Source: an uncultured Verrucomicrobiota bacterium (lineage in GTDB: Bacteria > Verrucomicrobiota > Kiritimatiellia > RFP12 > UBA1067). From it: a stretch of 20,544 bases of DNA. The position numbers and the translations under genes were made by a program. Each line of letters starts with the position of its first letter. Position 1 is the first letter of the stretch. The stretch spans positions 1 through 20,544 of the forward strand of contig CAMOIK010000008.1 in assembly GCA_946615875.1 (NCBI GenBank). Reading direction: 5' to 3'. This document shows, piece by piece, positions 6,621 to 14,360 of the stretch. Below the pieces are notes generated by a model. The model searched no databases. It saw only the letters and a list, made by a program, of their open reading frames with translations, and was not told the DNA's origin.

Positions 6621-9062
6621 ATGCGCAACAACAACAGATACGACGACGAACGCGACGACATCGACTTCGATGATCGCACGATGGAGGAGATAGCCAAGGC
6701 GGAGCGTCTGGGCGTTTGGGATCTCGTGCTGGCCGGTGTCGTGGCCACGATGGTCTATCTGCTGCAGGCATTCTGGTCGTATCCTTCCCTCCCGCCGGCG
6801 GTGTGGGATGACGTGTCGGTGGCGGCGGGCGTCCGTCCCGCGTTCGCCGTCACCCCGGGCCTGTGGGGCCATGTCGCGACATTCTGCTATTCGATCTTCG
6901 GCATACGCGGCGGCACGTCCGTTTTGCAGACGCTCGGGCACGTCTCGCTGGCCGTCATAACCATGTTCATGTACAGTTTCCTGCGCGAAGCGCTGACGTT
7001 CGTCATGAGGGCGCGCCCGCAGCGCTCGCCCCGGCGCAAGATGGTGATGCGCATAGCGGCGGCGATCGGCGCGGTTTCGTTCGCCGCGTCGGATCCGGTG
7101 TGGAGCGCCGGGCAGTTCTTCAGCGAGACCACGCTGCTGCTGGTGCTCACGATCGGCGCCATAGAGTTTTTCTTCGCGTTTCTGCGCAAGGGGACGCTGA
7201 AATACTCCTACGTCTGCGCGATCCTCCTCGGCTTCCTCACGGCGGAGACGCCGATGGGCATGGTGCTGACGGCGATCTTCATCGCCTTGAATTTCATAGT
7301 GATAAAGATGCTGCCCAATCTGGAGTCGCCGTTCTTCAAACCTGCGCTGATCGAGGTCGGCAAGTGGCACATGACGTTCCTGCTGGGGGGCGCGATGGCC
7401 GTCGGCATCGGGCTGAACTGCATCGGCTACATCGCGCACGACGGCCTGGTGCCCGGCGGCGAATCGGCGGGGGCGCTGCCGCTCAAATACGCGCTCGACT
7501 ACCTTGGGCGCGCCACGTCGGCCTCTGGAATGTCGGGGTGGATTCTGCTGCTGGGCTTTGCGCTCGGTCCGTTCGTCGTTTCGATCGTGCGTTTCTCCGC
7601 GGCGGCGGACGAGGAAAACTTCCTGTCCTACTCGACCGGGCTGGTGTTCTTCTTCTGCGGGGCCTGCGCGTTCTCGCAGTGCGCCTCGCTGCCGGCGCTG
7701 TGGTTCTGGACGTACATGCCGGTCGATTCGCAGTATTTGCTGTCGCTGTGCTCGCTCATGTGCGCACTCACCGTCGCGTGCTCGATCACGATCCTCGGCG
7801 TCGATTCGCTGTGCCGCGACCATCGCCGCCTGGCGCAGAAGTTTTTCGGCGTCGGAGACGAGCCGGAGGAGGACGACAGCGTGATGAGCAAGGCCCTGAC
7901 GCGGCGCCTGCGCGCGTTCGGCATCGTGGTGATCCCGCTGGCGCTGGTCGCCGCGGTCGTGCCCGGCCGCAGGAAATCGGCGACACGGGCCATGCTGGCG
8001 TTCATCGGCGACGTGGTGGAGGCCACGGTGGAGGAGGCCGGCGACGCGGAGTACATCATCACGGACGGCAAGCTGGACGCCGCCCTCGAGATTGCCAGCC
8101 GTTCGCGCGGCGGCTCGCTGAAGTGCATAAACGTGTTCGGGTTCGGCGGCAAGAACCTGGTCTATCTGCGCACTCGCGGGATGGAGTCCGACAAGGAGAT
8201 GTACGAGTCGTTCAAGTTCGACGGCGCGATGGGTCTGCGCTGCTGGATACGCGACAAGCCTGCGTGGCTCGCGAAGGCCGCCGCGCAGGTGGGCTTCGAC
8301 CTGTGGCGGCGCGACGGCAAGCCGCTTCCGCCCATGGGCGGCCTGCTATCCCGCCCGGCGGCCGCCGACGCCGCATGGCGCGCGAAAGGCGTGGAGAAGG
8401 CGCGCGAGCTGCAGCGCCGCGCCCTTGAAATAGTGGAGGGCGGCATTGCGGACTGCACGGAGAAATCGATCCGCTCCACGTTCTATTTCGCGATGTGGCG
8501 GCTTTCGCGGATGTGCCTCTACCGCCACGACGTGGCTGGGCTGGAGGGCGACGTGAAGACCGCCATGGAGGAGATGGCGATGCACGAGAAGCTCGACGCG
8601 GTCAACGCCGACTTCCAGCAGGAGGAGAGGCGGCGCATCATCAAGCACCGCAACGACCAGATGCAGAGCCTTTCCACGCCTCGCGAAGTCCTGCACCTCG
8701 CGCTGGTCAGAGCCGACTTCCAGCTGGGCAGCGCGTATGCCGAGCTGATACTCGCCTCCGAGCCGGACGACCCCGACGCCAACTTCGTGATGGCCATGCA
8801 CTACATACGCGACCTCAACCAGCTGGCCATGGGAGAGGAGTATCTGAAGCGCTGCCTTCTGCGCAATCCCGACCAGCCGGCCTTCTACAACAATCTCGCC
8901 ATGGTGCAGATAGAGCTGGGCAAGCTTGACGCGGCCGAGGCCAATGTCAAGCGCGCCCTGGAGCTGCTTCCGGATTCGTCGACCGTGAGGGAGACCAAGA
9001 AACGCCTGGAGGACGCCAAGCACGGTCTGCGCGTGAAGATCGAGAAGAAACAAGGCAACTGA
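6621..9062 (+). CDS. Multi-pass membrane protein with C-terminal TPR domain
   Basis: An 813-residue protein I cannot place firmly. After a charged, Asp-rich N-terminus there are about ten hydrophobic segments between residues 32 and 448. The first (VWDLVLAGVVATMVYLLQAF) is followed by an acidic loop, WDDVSVAAG, and VTPGLWGH. This layout recalls GT-C type membrane glycosyltransferases and the DUF2723 family, in which an acidic residue follows the first helix, but the match is weak. Residues about 450-690 are soluble. Residues about 690-800 look like tetratricopeptide repeats (EYLKRCLLRNPDQPAFYNNL, then LGKLDAAEANVKRALELLPD). It has its own promoter and ribosome binding site, and the GH20 gene follows after 26 nt, so the two are probably cotranscribed. 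A role in surface glycan assembly is a guess. Confidence 0.8.
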   Translation: MRNNNRYDDERDDIDFDDRTMEEIAKAERLGVWDLVLAGVVATMVYLLQAFWSYPSLPPAVWDDVSVAAGVRPAFAVTPGLWGHVATFCYSIFGIRGGTSVLQTLGHVSLAVITMFMYSFLREALTFVMRARPQRSPRRKMVMRIAAAIGAVSFAASDPVWSAGQFFSETTLLLVLTIGAIEFFFAFLRKGTLKYSYVCAILLGFLTAETPMGMVLTAIFIALNFIVIKMLPNLESPFFKPALIEVGKWHMTFLLGGAMAVGIGLNCIGYIAHDGLVPGGESAGALPLKYALDYLGRATSASGMSGWILLLGFALGPFVVSIVRFSAAADEENFLSYSTGLVFFFCGACAFSQCASLPALWFWTYMPVDSQYLLSLCSLMCALTVACSITILGVDSLCRDHRRLAQKFFGVGDEPEEDDSVMSKALTRRLRAFGIVVIPLALVAAVVPGRRKSATRAMLAFIGDVVEATVEEAGDAEYIITDGKLDAALEIASRSRGGSLKCINVFGFGGKNLVYLRTRGMESDKEMYESFKFDGAMGLRCWIRDKPAWLAKAAAQVGFDLWRRDGKPLPPMGGLLSRPAAADAAWRAKGVEKARELQRRALEIVEGGIADCTEKSIRSTFYFAMWRLSRMCLYRHDVAGLEGDVKTAMEEMAMHEKLDAVNADFQQEERRRIIKHRNDQMQSLSTPREVLHLALVRADFQLGSAYAELILASEPDDPDANFVMAMHYIRDLNQLAMGEEYLKRCLLRNPDQPAFYNNLAMVQIELGKLDAAEANVKRALELLPDSSTVRETKKRLEDAKHGLRVKIEKKQGN

Positions 9063-9088
9063 CCAAAAGAGCAAGGAGAACAAAGACG

Positions 9089-10555
9089 ATGACAAGGGGA
9101 AAGATGCTGATGTGCGCGGCGGCCGCCGCCGTCCTGCCAGCCGCAGCGGCCGTGAACGTGGTGCCGATGCCCGACAAGGTGGTCGAGGGCGAGGGCGTGT
9201 GCGAAGTCGCCAAGGCGCAGAAGTCCTACGAGAAGGACGCCACGATCGCCAAGGAAGGCTACCGGCTCGTCGTGACGACGAACAGCGTCAAGATCGCCTC
9301 CTCCGACGAGGCGGGCCGCTTCTATGCCATACAGACCCTGGCGCAGCTCACGACCGACGGCCGCGCGCCGTGCGTCGAGATCTCGGACGCGCCGCGTTTC
9401 AGGTGGCGCGGTCTGCACTGGGACGACTGCCGGCACTTCATGGGCAAGGAGGCGCTGATGAAGACCCTGCGCGCCATGGCGTACCACAAGCTCAACGTGC
9501 TGCACTGGCATCTGACGGAAGACCAGGGCTGGCGCATCGAGATAAAGAAATATCCCGAGCTGACGGTCAAAGGGGCGGTCCGTCCCGGTAGCCCCAAGCC
9601 GGCGGTGCTCAACACGCCCGGCAAGGGCGGCTGGCAGAACAACAACATCCCCTATGGCCCCTACTTCTACACGCAGGACGACGTCAAGGAGATCGTCGCG
9701 TTCGCCGAGAAGCTCCACATAACCATCGTGCCGGAGATCGAACTCCCCGGCCACGCGCTGGCCGCGCTCGCCGCCTATCCCGAACTGGGCTGCACGGGCG
9801 AGCAGCTTGAGCCGTGGTGGCGCTGGGGTGTGAGCGAGCACATCTTCTGCGGCGGCAACCCCAAGACCATCGAGTTCCTTGAGGGCGTGTTCGACGAAGT
9901 GTGCGAACTCTTCCCCGGCGAGGTGGTGCACATCGGCGGCGACGAAGCGCCCAAGAAGATGTGGAAGGCCTGCCCCAAGTGCCAGGCGTTCATCAAGGAG
10001 AAGGGGCTTGCCGGCGAGGAGGGTCTGCAAGGCTACCTGACAAGGCACTTTACCGACTACCTGGCCGGGAAGGGCAAGCGCGCCGTCGGCTGGGACGAGG
10101 TGCTGGACGGCAACCCCGGCAAGGAAACCATCATCATGTCGTGGCGCGGTGCACAGGGCGGGATAAACGCCGCCGCGCGCGGCAACGACGCGGTGATGAC
10201 GCCTGTTGATCCGTGCTACCTCGACAATCCGCAGGGGCTTTCTTCCGACCCCTACGAATACATCAACTACGGCTTCGCGGCCACCCTCGAGCGCTGCTAC
10301 GGCTTCGACCCTGCGGCCGGCATCCCCGAAGGCCAGCGCCACCACATCCTCGGCGGGCAGGGCAACAACTGGACCGAGTACACCTGGGACCCCACCACTT
10401 ACGAGTGGAAACTCTGGCCGCGCATGAGCGCCCTCGCGGAATGCCTGTGGACGAAGCCGGAGAACAAGAAGTGGGAGTGCTTCAAGGCGCGCATAGCCGC
10501 GCTCCGGCCCCGCCTCGTCGGCGAGTTCAAGCTGAACTGCGCTCCCGTGGAGTAA
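9089..10555 (+). CDS. Secreted beta-N-acetylhexosaminidase (GH20)
   Basis: A glycoside hydrolase family 20 enzyme that removes terminal N-acetylglucosamine or N-acetylgalactosamine by substrate-assisted catalysis. Residues 1-21 are a signal peptide (MTRGKMLMCAAAAAVLPAAA), so it acts outside the cytoplasmic membrane. A short GH20b-like N-terminal domain (about 22-105) is followed by the barrel, beginning FRWRGLHWDDCRHFM. Further motifs are LNVLHWHLTEDQGWRIEI and the catalytic Asp285-Glu286 pair in HIGGDEAPKKMW, then WTEYTWDPTTYEWKLWPR near the end. At 488 residues it is a compact, complete family member. AAGGAGA precedes the ATG. Mucin or host-glycan breakdown would fit a gut habitat, but the substrate is inferred. 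A 9-bp repeat array begins directly after its stop codon. Confidence 0.94.
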   Translation: MTRGKMLMCAAAAAVLPAAAAVNVVPMPDKVVEGEGVCEVAKAQKSYEKDATIAKEGYRLVVTTNSVKIASSDEAGRFYAIQTLAQLTTDGRAPCVEISDAPRFRWRGLHWDDCRHFMGKEALMKTLRAMAYHKLNVLHWHLTEDQGWRIEIKKYPELTVKGAVRPGSPKPAVLNTPGKGGWQNNNIPYGPYFYTQDDVKEIVAFAEKLHITIVPEIELPGHALAALAAYPELGCTGEQLEPWWRWGVSEHIFCGGNPKTIEFLEGVFDEVCELFPGEVVHIGGDEAPKKMWKACPKCQAFIKEKGLAGEEGLQGYLTRHFTDYLAGKGKRAVGWDEVLDGNPGKETIIMSWRGAQGGINAAARGNDAVMTPVDPCYLDNPQGLSSDPYEYINYGFAATLERCYGFDPAAGIPEGQRHHILGGQGNNWTEYTWDPTTYEWKLWPRMSALAECLWTKPENKKWECFKARIAALRPRLVGEFKLNCAPVE

Positions 10556-10719
10556 GGATCAAGAGGTTCGGGAAGTTTGAGAGGCTTGGAAGGTTTGAAA
10601 GGATAGAGCGGCTTTTACGCCGTCGCTTTTCAAACCTCTCTCCGGCCTCTCGAACTTTTCAACCCCGTCAAGCATTTCAGGCCTCTCGGACTTTTCCAAC
10701 TTCTCGGACATCCCGGAAC
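10556..10719. repeat. Inverted pair of 9-bp tandem repeat arrays
   Basis: Right after the GH20 stop codon come five units of a purine-rich 9-mer (10556-10600: GGATCAAGA, GGTTCGGGA, AGTTTGAGA, GGCTTGGAA, GGTTTGAAA). After a spacer with a small hairpin (CGGC 609-612 / GCCG 619-622, counted from 10000) come ten units of its reverse complement (10628-10719, consensus TYTCRRACY, one 2-bp slip after the first unit), ending at the ATG of the NusG-like gene. The inner units GGTTTGAAA and TTTCAAACC are perfectly complementary. The region could fold into a long imperfect hairpin in RNA or DNA and might act as terminator or attenuator. Confidence 0.85.
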
Positions 10720-11214
10720 ATGAGACGCGATTGGTACGTGCTTCAGACAAAGCCGCGCGCCGAGAAGAAGGTGGCGCAGTGGCTCGGCTTCTACCGCTAC
10801 TTCTGCCATTTGCCCCTCACTTTGCACGTGCGCAAGGTCAATAGGCGAAAGGTCAAGTCCTACCTGCCGCTTTTCCCGGGATACGTGTTCACGAAACTTC
10901 TGCCGGAAGAGCGCGTGACGATGCTCAAGACGAACCTGATCGTCAGGACCATAGCCGTCGAGCATCCGCGCCGCATGATCCACCAGCTGCGTCAGATCAA
11001 GAACGCGACGCACCGCTCGCCGGAGGTCAAGGTGGTGCACGACTTCGCGGCCGGCCAGCTGGTGCGCGTGACGTCCGGCCCCATGCGCGGGGTGGAGGGG
11101 GTCGTAAAGCGCAACGGACCGAATGCCACTCTCTGCATAAACGTCGATATACTCTCCGCCACGGTGGAGGTGGCCGTGCCGCCGGAGGACCTGGAGCGCG
11201 TCGAGAGCGTCTAG
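10720..11214 (+). CDS. NusG-family transcription antitermination factor
   Basis: A 164-residue protein with the NusG layout. The N-terminal NGN domain begins RDWYVLQTKPRAEKKVAQWL and contains the FPGYVF motif at 52-57. A linker leads to a C-terminal KOW domain (about 112-139: GQLVRVTSGPMRGVEGVV). It binds RNA polymerase and adjusts elongation. Housekeeping nusG normally lies by secE and ribosomal protein genes; this copy sits between a glycosidase and ispF, so it is more likely a specialised paralogue like RfaH or UpxY, although it could be the only copy. The start ATG at 10720 matches the family start. There is no Shine-Dalgarno, because the pyrimidine-rich 9-bp repeat runs up to the ATG. 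The frame is open further upstream, but that part lies in the GH20 gene and the repeat and is not coding. Confidence 0.87.
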   Translation: MRRDWYVLQTKPRAEKKVAQWLGFYRYFCHLPLTLHVRKVNRRKVKSYLPLFPGYVFTKLLPEERVTMLKTNLIVRTIAVEHPRRMIHQLRQIKNATHRSPEVKVVHDFAAGQLVRVTSGPMRGVEGVVKRNGPNATLCINVDILSATVEVAVPPEDLERVESV

Positions 11215-11248
11215 GACGCCGCCGGTGCGCGAACGGCAAGGAGGATAG

Positions 11249-11728
11249 ATGAGAATAGGCTACGGCTACGACTCCCATCGGTTCGAACAGGGCAAGCGCC
11301 TCGTGCTGGGCGGCGTCACCATCCCGGACTCTCCGGGCCTCAAGGCGCATTCAGACGGCGACGTGCTCATACACGCCGTCATTGACGCGCTGCTCGGCGC
11401 CGCCGCCTTGGGGGACATCGGTTCGCATTTCCCGGATTCCGACGAAGAATGGCGCGGAGCGGACTCCGCGCTGCTTCTCGCCAGCGTGGTGCGTGAACTC
11501 TTCGCCAACGGCTGGAAGGTCGGGAACATTGACGCGACGGTCATTTGCGAAAAGCCGCGCCTCCGCCAGTATGTCGATGAAATACGCGACAATCTCGCCG
11601 AAATCCTCAAGACCGACATCTCGTGCATCTCCGTCAAGGGAAAGACGAACGAGAAGATGGATGATATCGGCGCGGGCGTCGGCATCGAGGCCCATGCCGT
11701 CGCCATGCTGATGGAATTGCCGTCCTGA
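11249..11728 (+). CDS. ispF: 2-C-methyl-D-erythritol 2,4-cyclodiphosphate synthase
   Basis: Cyclises CDP-methylerythritol phosphate, the fifth step of the non-mevalonate (MEP) isoprenoid pathway; the enzyme is a cytoplasmic trimer. At 159 residues it has standard length. The start MRIGYGYDSHRF carries zinc ligands Asp8 and His10, and AHSDGDVLIHAVIDALLGA carries His42. GDIGSHFPDSD follows. The usual TTE near the C-terminus is TNE (KGKTNEKMDDIG), a conservative variation. AAGGAGG at 11238-11244 lies just before the ATG. It is 34 nt after the NusG-like gene and probably cotranscribed with it. No ispD lies beside it. Confidence 0.97.
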   Translation: MRIGYGYDSHRFEQGKRLVLGGVTIPDSPGLKAHSDGDVLIHAVIDALLGAAALGDIGSHFPDSDEEWRGADSALLLASVVRELFANGWKVGNIDATVICEKPRLRQYVDEIRDNLAEILKTDISCISVKGKTNEKMDDIGAGVGIEAHAVAMLMELPS

Positions 11729-11779
11729 CGCAATTACGGTGCAAAACGCGAACATTCCCCCTCTCTGCGCATTCCATGG

Positions 11780-11845
11780 CTCGTTCCAACGACCTGCCAA
11801 GGTCGTTCCATTGAGTTTTCCAAGTCGTTCCATTGACCTTGCCGA
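11780..11845 (+). repeat. Three 22-bp direct repeats after ispF
   Basis: Three consecutive 22-bp units start at 11780, 11802 and 11824. Each begins with TCGTTCC at its second base, and the last two share GTCGTTCCATTGA. They lie in the 228-nt gap between ispF and the pilus operon. Downstream are a weak hairpin (CCTGGC 11859-11864 / GCCAGG 11874-11879) and a T-rich run at 11902-11912 that is too far away to make a typical terminator. Nothing else is recognisable in the gap apart from a weak TAATAC near 11951. Confidence 0.8.
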
Positions 11846-11956
11846 CCCGTAGCCATGGCCTGGCAAGGCGCTCGCCAGGAGGCGGATGGCGGATAAGCAG
11901 GTCTTTTTCTTTTGAATGGCGATAAAACCGCAAGTGATTTGGTGGCGTTGTAATAC

Positions 11957-12838
11957 ATGATGGGAAGCAGAGTCATGAGATTCGCGCAGGCGGGCTACAC
12001 GCTTTTCGAGATGCTGGCGGTCGTTTCGGTGCTGGCGATCGTGGCGGTGCTGGCCGTGACGCGCATCGGCGGCGTGGCCGAACGCGCGCGCACGGCGGCG
12101 GCAGAGGCCGATCTTGTGACGATTCGCGATGCCATGCTCGATGAAAATACAGGTTATCTGCGGGATATGCGCGGTTTGGCCGGGTTTTCGGCGGCGGATA
12201 TCCGCCTTGCCAACCTTCTCGTCCCAACGAACCTCTATGGTCTGGCCTATTTGCCTGGCGGCGCATATCCCCGCGCACGGCGCATCGACGAGACGTGGCT
12301 TGGCGAGGGAGTCGCAAAGCCGGCAGAGTTCACGACGTGGGACGCCGCGCGTTCTCGCGGATGGCGCGGACCTTACGTGCGCGGCAAGGTGGGCGCGTTC
12401 CCTGCGCGGGAGGCCGCCGGCGGCGGCTTCTACCCCGACGTCTCCAGCCTCTATTTGCCCGATTGGTTCGCCAGCCACCGCGACGCTTCGATATATGGTT
12501 TCGCGGGCGAACCCGCCCTGTTGGATCCCTGGGGCAACCCTTACGTCCTCCAGGTGCCGCCGCCGCAGGCCTTCACCAACGGCAACGTCTCCGCTGTCTC
12601 GCCCGCCGTCCGTTTCGCCTATTCAAGGCTCGTTTCCGCCGGGGCGGACGGCAAACTGGACACCCCCTGTTTCTTCGTGAACGCCACCAACGACGCGGCG
12701 ATCGGCGTCTGGAACGAGCGGACGCGCCGCATCGCCCGCCAGGCGGGGCTGATCGACGGCGACGACCGTTTCCTGAGGGGCGACGACATAGTCCTATTCC
12801 TTTTGCGCAACGACACGGACGAAGGGGAGGTGGAATAA
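11957..12838 (+). CDS. GspG-like pseudopilin of the assembly operon
   Basis: First gene of a seven-gene type II secretion/type IV pilus-like operon. Cleavage is expected before YTLFEMLAVVSVLAIVAVLA, with Glu at mature position 5, leaving a short leader ending AQAG. The globular part carries GspG landmarks: GWRGPYVRG, LLDPWGNPYVLQVP and SAGADGKLD, the last resembling the calcium-loop region of GspG. At about 290 residues it is roughly twice the usual GspG length because of inserted loops. Three in-frame ATGs are possible, at 11957, 11960 and 11975. The last gives a seven-residue leader (MRFAQAG) and follows GGGAAG at good spacing, so it may be the true start. It ends 4 nt before the next pseudopilin gene. 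Confidence 0.85.
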   Translation: MMGSRVMRFAQAGYTLFEMLAVVSVLAIVAVLAVTRIGGVAERARTAAAEADLVTIRDAMLDENTGYLRDMRGLAGFSAADIRLANLLVPTNLYGLAYLPGGAYPRARRIDETWLGEGVAKPAEFTTWDAARSRGWRGPYVRGKVGAFPAREAAGGGFYPDVSSLYLPDWFASHRDASIYGFAGEPALLDPWGNPYVLQVPPPQAFTNGNVSAVSPAVRFAYSRLVSAGADGKLDTPCFFVNATNDAAIGVWNERTRRIARQAGLIDGDDRFLRGDDIVLFLLRNDTDEGEVE

Positions 12839-12842
12839 CTCC

Positions 12843-13565
12843 ATGGGAAAAGGTTTCACGCTTGTGGAGATGGTGGTCGTGCTGGTCTTGATGGCGGCCT
12901 TGGCGCATCTGGCCGTGGCGGAATTCGGGCGCCTGCGCGAAAGCCGTCTTTCCGACGCCGCCGACCGGCAGCTCGCGGAGTTGCGCGACGCCGTGTGGTC
13001 GCTGGGCGAGGGCGGCGAGCCTCGCGGCTTCCTGGCCGACATGGGCAGGCTCCCGCGCCGTCTCGACGAACTCTGGGCGCAGCCGCCGGATGCGCGGCGT
13101 TTCGCCGTGACGAACGTGACGGGCGCCATCCACGTGCCGACCGGCTGGCGAGGGCCGTATCTGCGCCTGCCTGTCGGGAAGGATGCGCTGTTCGACCCGT
13201 GGGGCAACGACTTCGGCATGGTCACGAACGACGCGGGATTCGTGACGGCGGTGTTCCACAACGGGGCGGACGGAAACGCGCGCACCCGCAGCCGCGAAGT
13301 TTCGCTCGTGCCGCCGGGCGGCGCGGCGGCGGCGCTTACCGTCGTGCCGGACGAGGATGGCGAGACGGCCGCGACGGCGGTGAACTGGTATGGCCCGGAC
13401 GGATCGGGCGGCGTCACGAACGGCGCGGCCGCAGTGCTCTCCGGCAACCCGGTGCGTTTCGAGGGACTCACGCCGGGCGAGCGCGTCCTGTCGTGCGGCG
13501 GCTCAATGCGGCTCGTCCGCCTGCTGCCGGGCGACAACATATGCCGTCTGCGCGGCGCAAGATGA
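12843..13565 (+). CDS. Second GspG-like pseudopilin
   Basis: A 240-residue pseudopilin with a very short leader: MGKG, then FTLVEMVVVLVLMAALAHLA with Glu at mature position 5. It shares with the preceding gene the motifs GWRGPYLRL, LFDPWGNDFG and a GADG loop (HNGADGNAR), so the two are probably diverged duplicates of one GspG-type gene. Its C-terminal half (about 150-240) is different and lacks known motifs. GGGGAGG (12824-12830), inside the end of the upstream gene, serves the ATG. Its own stop codon merges into the AAGGAG of the next gene, a sign of translational coupling. One of the pair may be the major pseudopilin and the other a minor tip subunit, but which is unknown. Confidence 0.85.
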   Translation: MGKGFTLVEMVVVLVLMAALAHLAVAEFGRLRESRLSDAADRQLAELRDAVWSLGEGGEPRGFLADMGRLPRRLDELWAQPPDARRFAVTNVTGAIHVPTGWRGPYLRLPVGKDALFDPWGNDFGMVTNDAGFVTAVFHNGADGNARTRSREVSLVPPGGAAAALTVVPDEDGETAATAVNWYGPDGSGGVTNGAAAVLSGNPVRFEGLTPGERVLSCGGSMRLVRLLPGDNICRLRGAR

Positions 13566-13577
13566 AGGAGACGGCGC

Positions 13578-14360
13578 ATGGCGATTGAAAACCAGCGGAC
13601 GATCGACAATCCCAAGGCGTTCCGGCAGCAGGTGCGGCTGGCGACGGTGCAGGTGGCGGCGCTGGGCGACGGCGAACTGGCCGCCGCGCTCGCATACGAG
13701 CTTGAGCCGTTCTCCGGCATACCCGCCGCCGAGGCGGAGGTGGCGTGGCGGGAGACGCCGGAGTCCAATCCCGCGGTCAAGGTGTATGACGTGGCGGTGG
13801 CGAGGCGTCGCGCGAAGGGCGGTGCGCAGGGGAGGGGCGCGGCGAGGCGGCTGAACGCAATCGTATGCGCCGCCGCGCTGATGGCGGCGCTTGCCGTCGC
13901 GGTGGACGCACTGGTGCTGGCGGCTCGCCGCGCGGAGCTGCGCCGCGCCGTGGCCGCCCGGCTGCCGCTCGATGGCGAACTGCGCCGCTTGGAGGAGCGC
14001 GAACGCGAACTCCGCGAAGAGGCGCGCGCCATCCGCGAACGGCGCGAAGGCGCGCAGTCCGCGCAAGAGAAGGTGGATGCCATGCGCTCTGCCGTGCCGG
14101 ACGCGCTGGGCGCGATTGCCGCCGCTTGCGGCGGGCGGATCGTAGTAAAGGGCATTTCGTCGCCGGCTCCCTTCGAATTGGAAATCGCCGCCGTGGCGGT
14201 GACGCCGGAAAGCGCGGCCGCCACGATGGCGCGCCTGGGCGAAGCCGTGTCCGCGAAAGGTTGGCTGCTGGAGCCGGGCGGCGTCGCCGCCGTCGGCGCC
14301 GGAGACATGGTCGATTTCGCCTGCCGTCTGCGGCGCGTCGGCGCAAAGGAGGGGAAATGA
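13578..14360 (+). CDS. GspL/PilN-like inner-membrane assembly protein
   Basis: A 260-residue bitopic protein. Residues 1-75 resemble a shortened cytoplasmic part of GspL or PilM: VRLATVQVAALGDGELAAALAYELEPF recalls the segment where those proteins begin their actin-like domain. A membrane helix follows at about 92-117, then a strongly charged coiled coil at 130-175 and a small alpha/beta periplasmic domain at 176-255 as in PilN and GspL. In such machines this protein connects the cytoplasmic ATPase to the periplasmic frame. The assignment rests on architecture and operon position more than on sequence identity. AAGGAG at 13565-13570 gives a clear start. The stop overlaps the start of the PilO-like gene (ATGA). 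Confidence 0.68.
   Translation: MAIENQRTIDNPKAFRQQVRLATVQVAALGDGELAAALAYELEPFSGIPAAEAEVAWRETPESNPAVKVYDVAVARRRAKGGAQGRGAARRLNAIVCAAALMAALAVAVDALVLAARRAELRRAVAARLPLDGELRRLEERERELREEARAIRERREGAQSAQEKVDAMRSAVPDALGAIAAACGGRIVVKGISSPAPFELEIAAVAVTPESAAATMARLGEAVSAKGWLLEPGGVAAVGAGDMVDFACRLRRVGAKEGK

Noticed and set aside
6408..7823. 471-codon minus-strand open frame
   Set aside because: Antisense to the priA end and the membrane-TPR gene; low-complexity composition typical of shadow frames in GC-rich DNA.
8885..10345. 486-codon minus-strand open frame
   Set aside because: Antisense to the GH20 gene, whose signal peptide and catalytic motifs are clear on the plus strand.
10213..10719. Upstream extension of the NusG-like frame
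   Set aside because: Runs through the GH20 gene in the wrong frame and through the repeat array; NusG homology begins at 10720.
11859..11912. Rho-independent terminator after ispF
   Set aside because: The six-pair hairpin is followed by a T-rich run only after about 22 nt, so it is not a typical intrinsic terminator.
12794..14308. 504-codon minus-strand open frame rich in Ser/Ala/Arg
   Set aside because: Antisense to the second pseudopilin and the GspL/PilN-like gene; composition is that of a GC-driven shadow frame.
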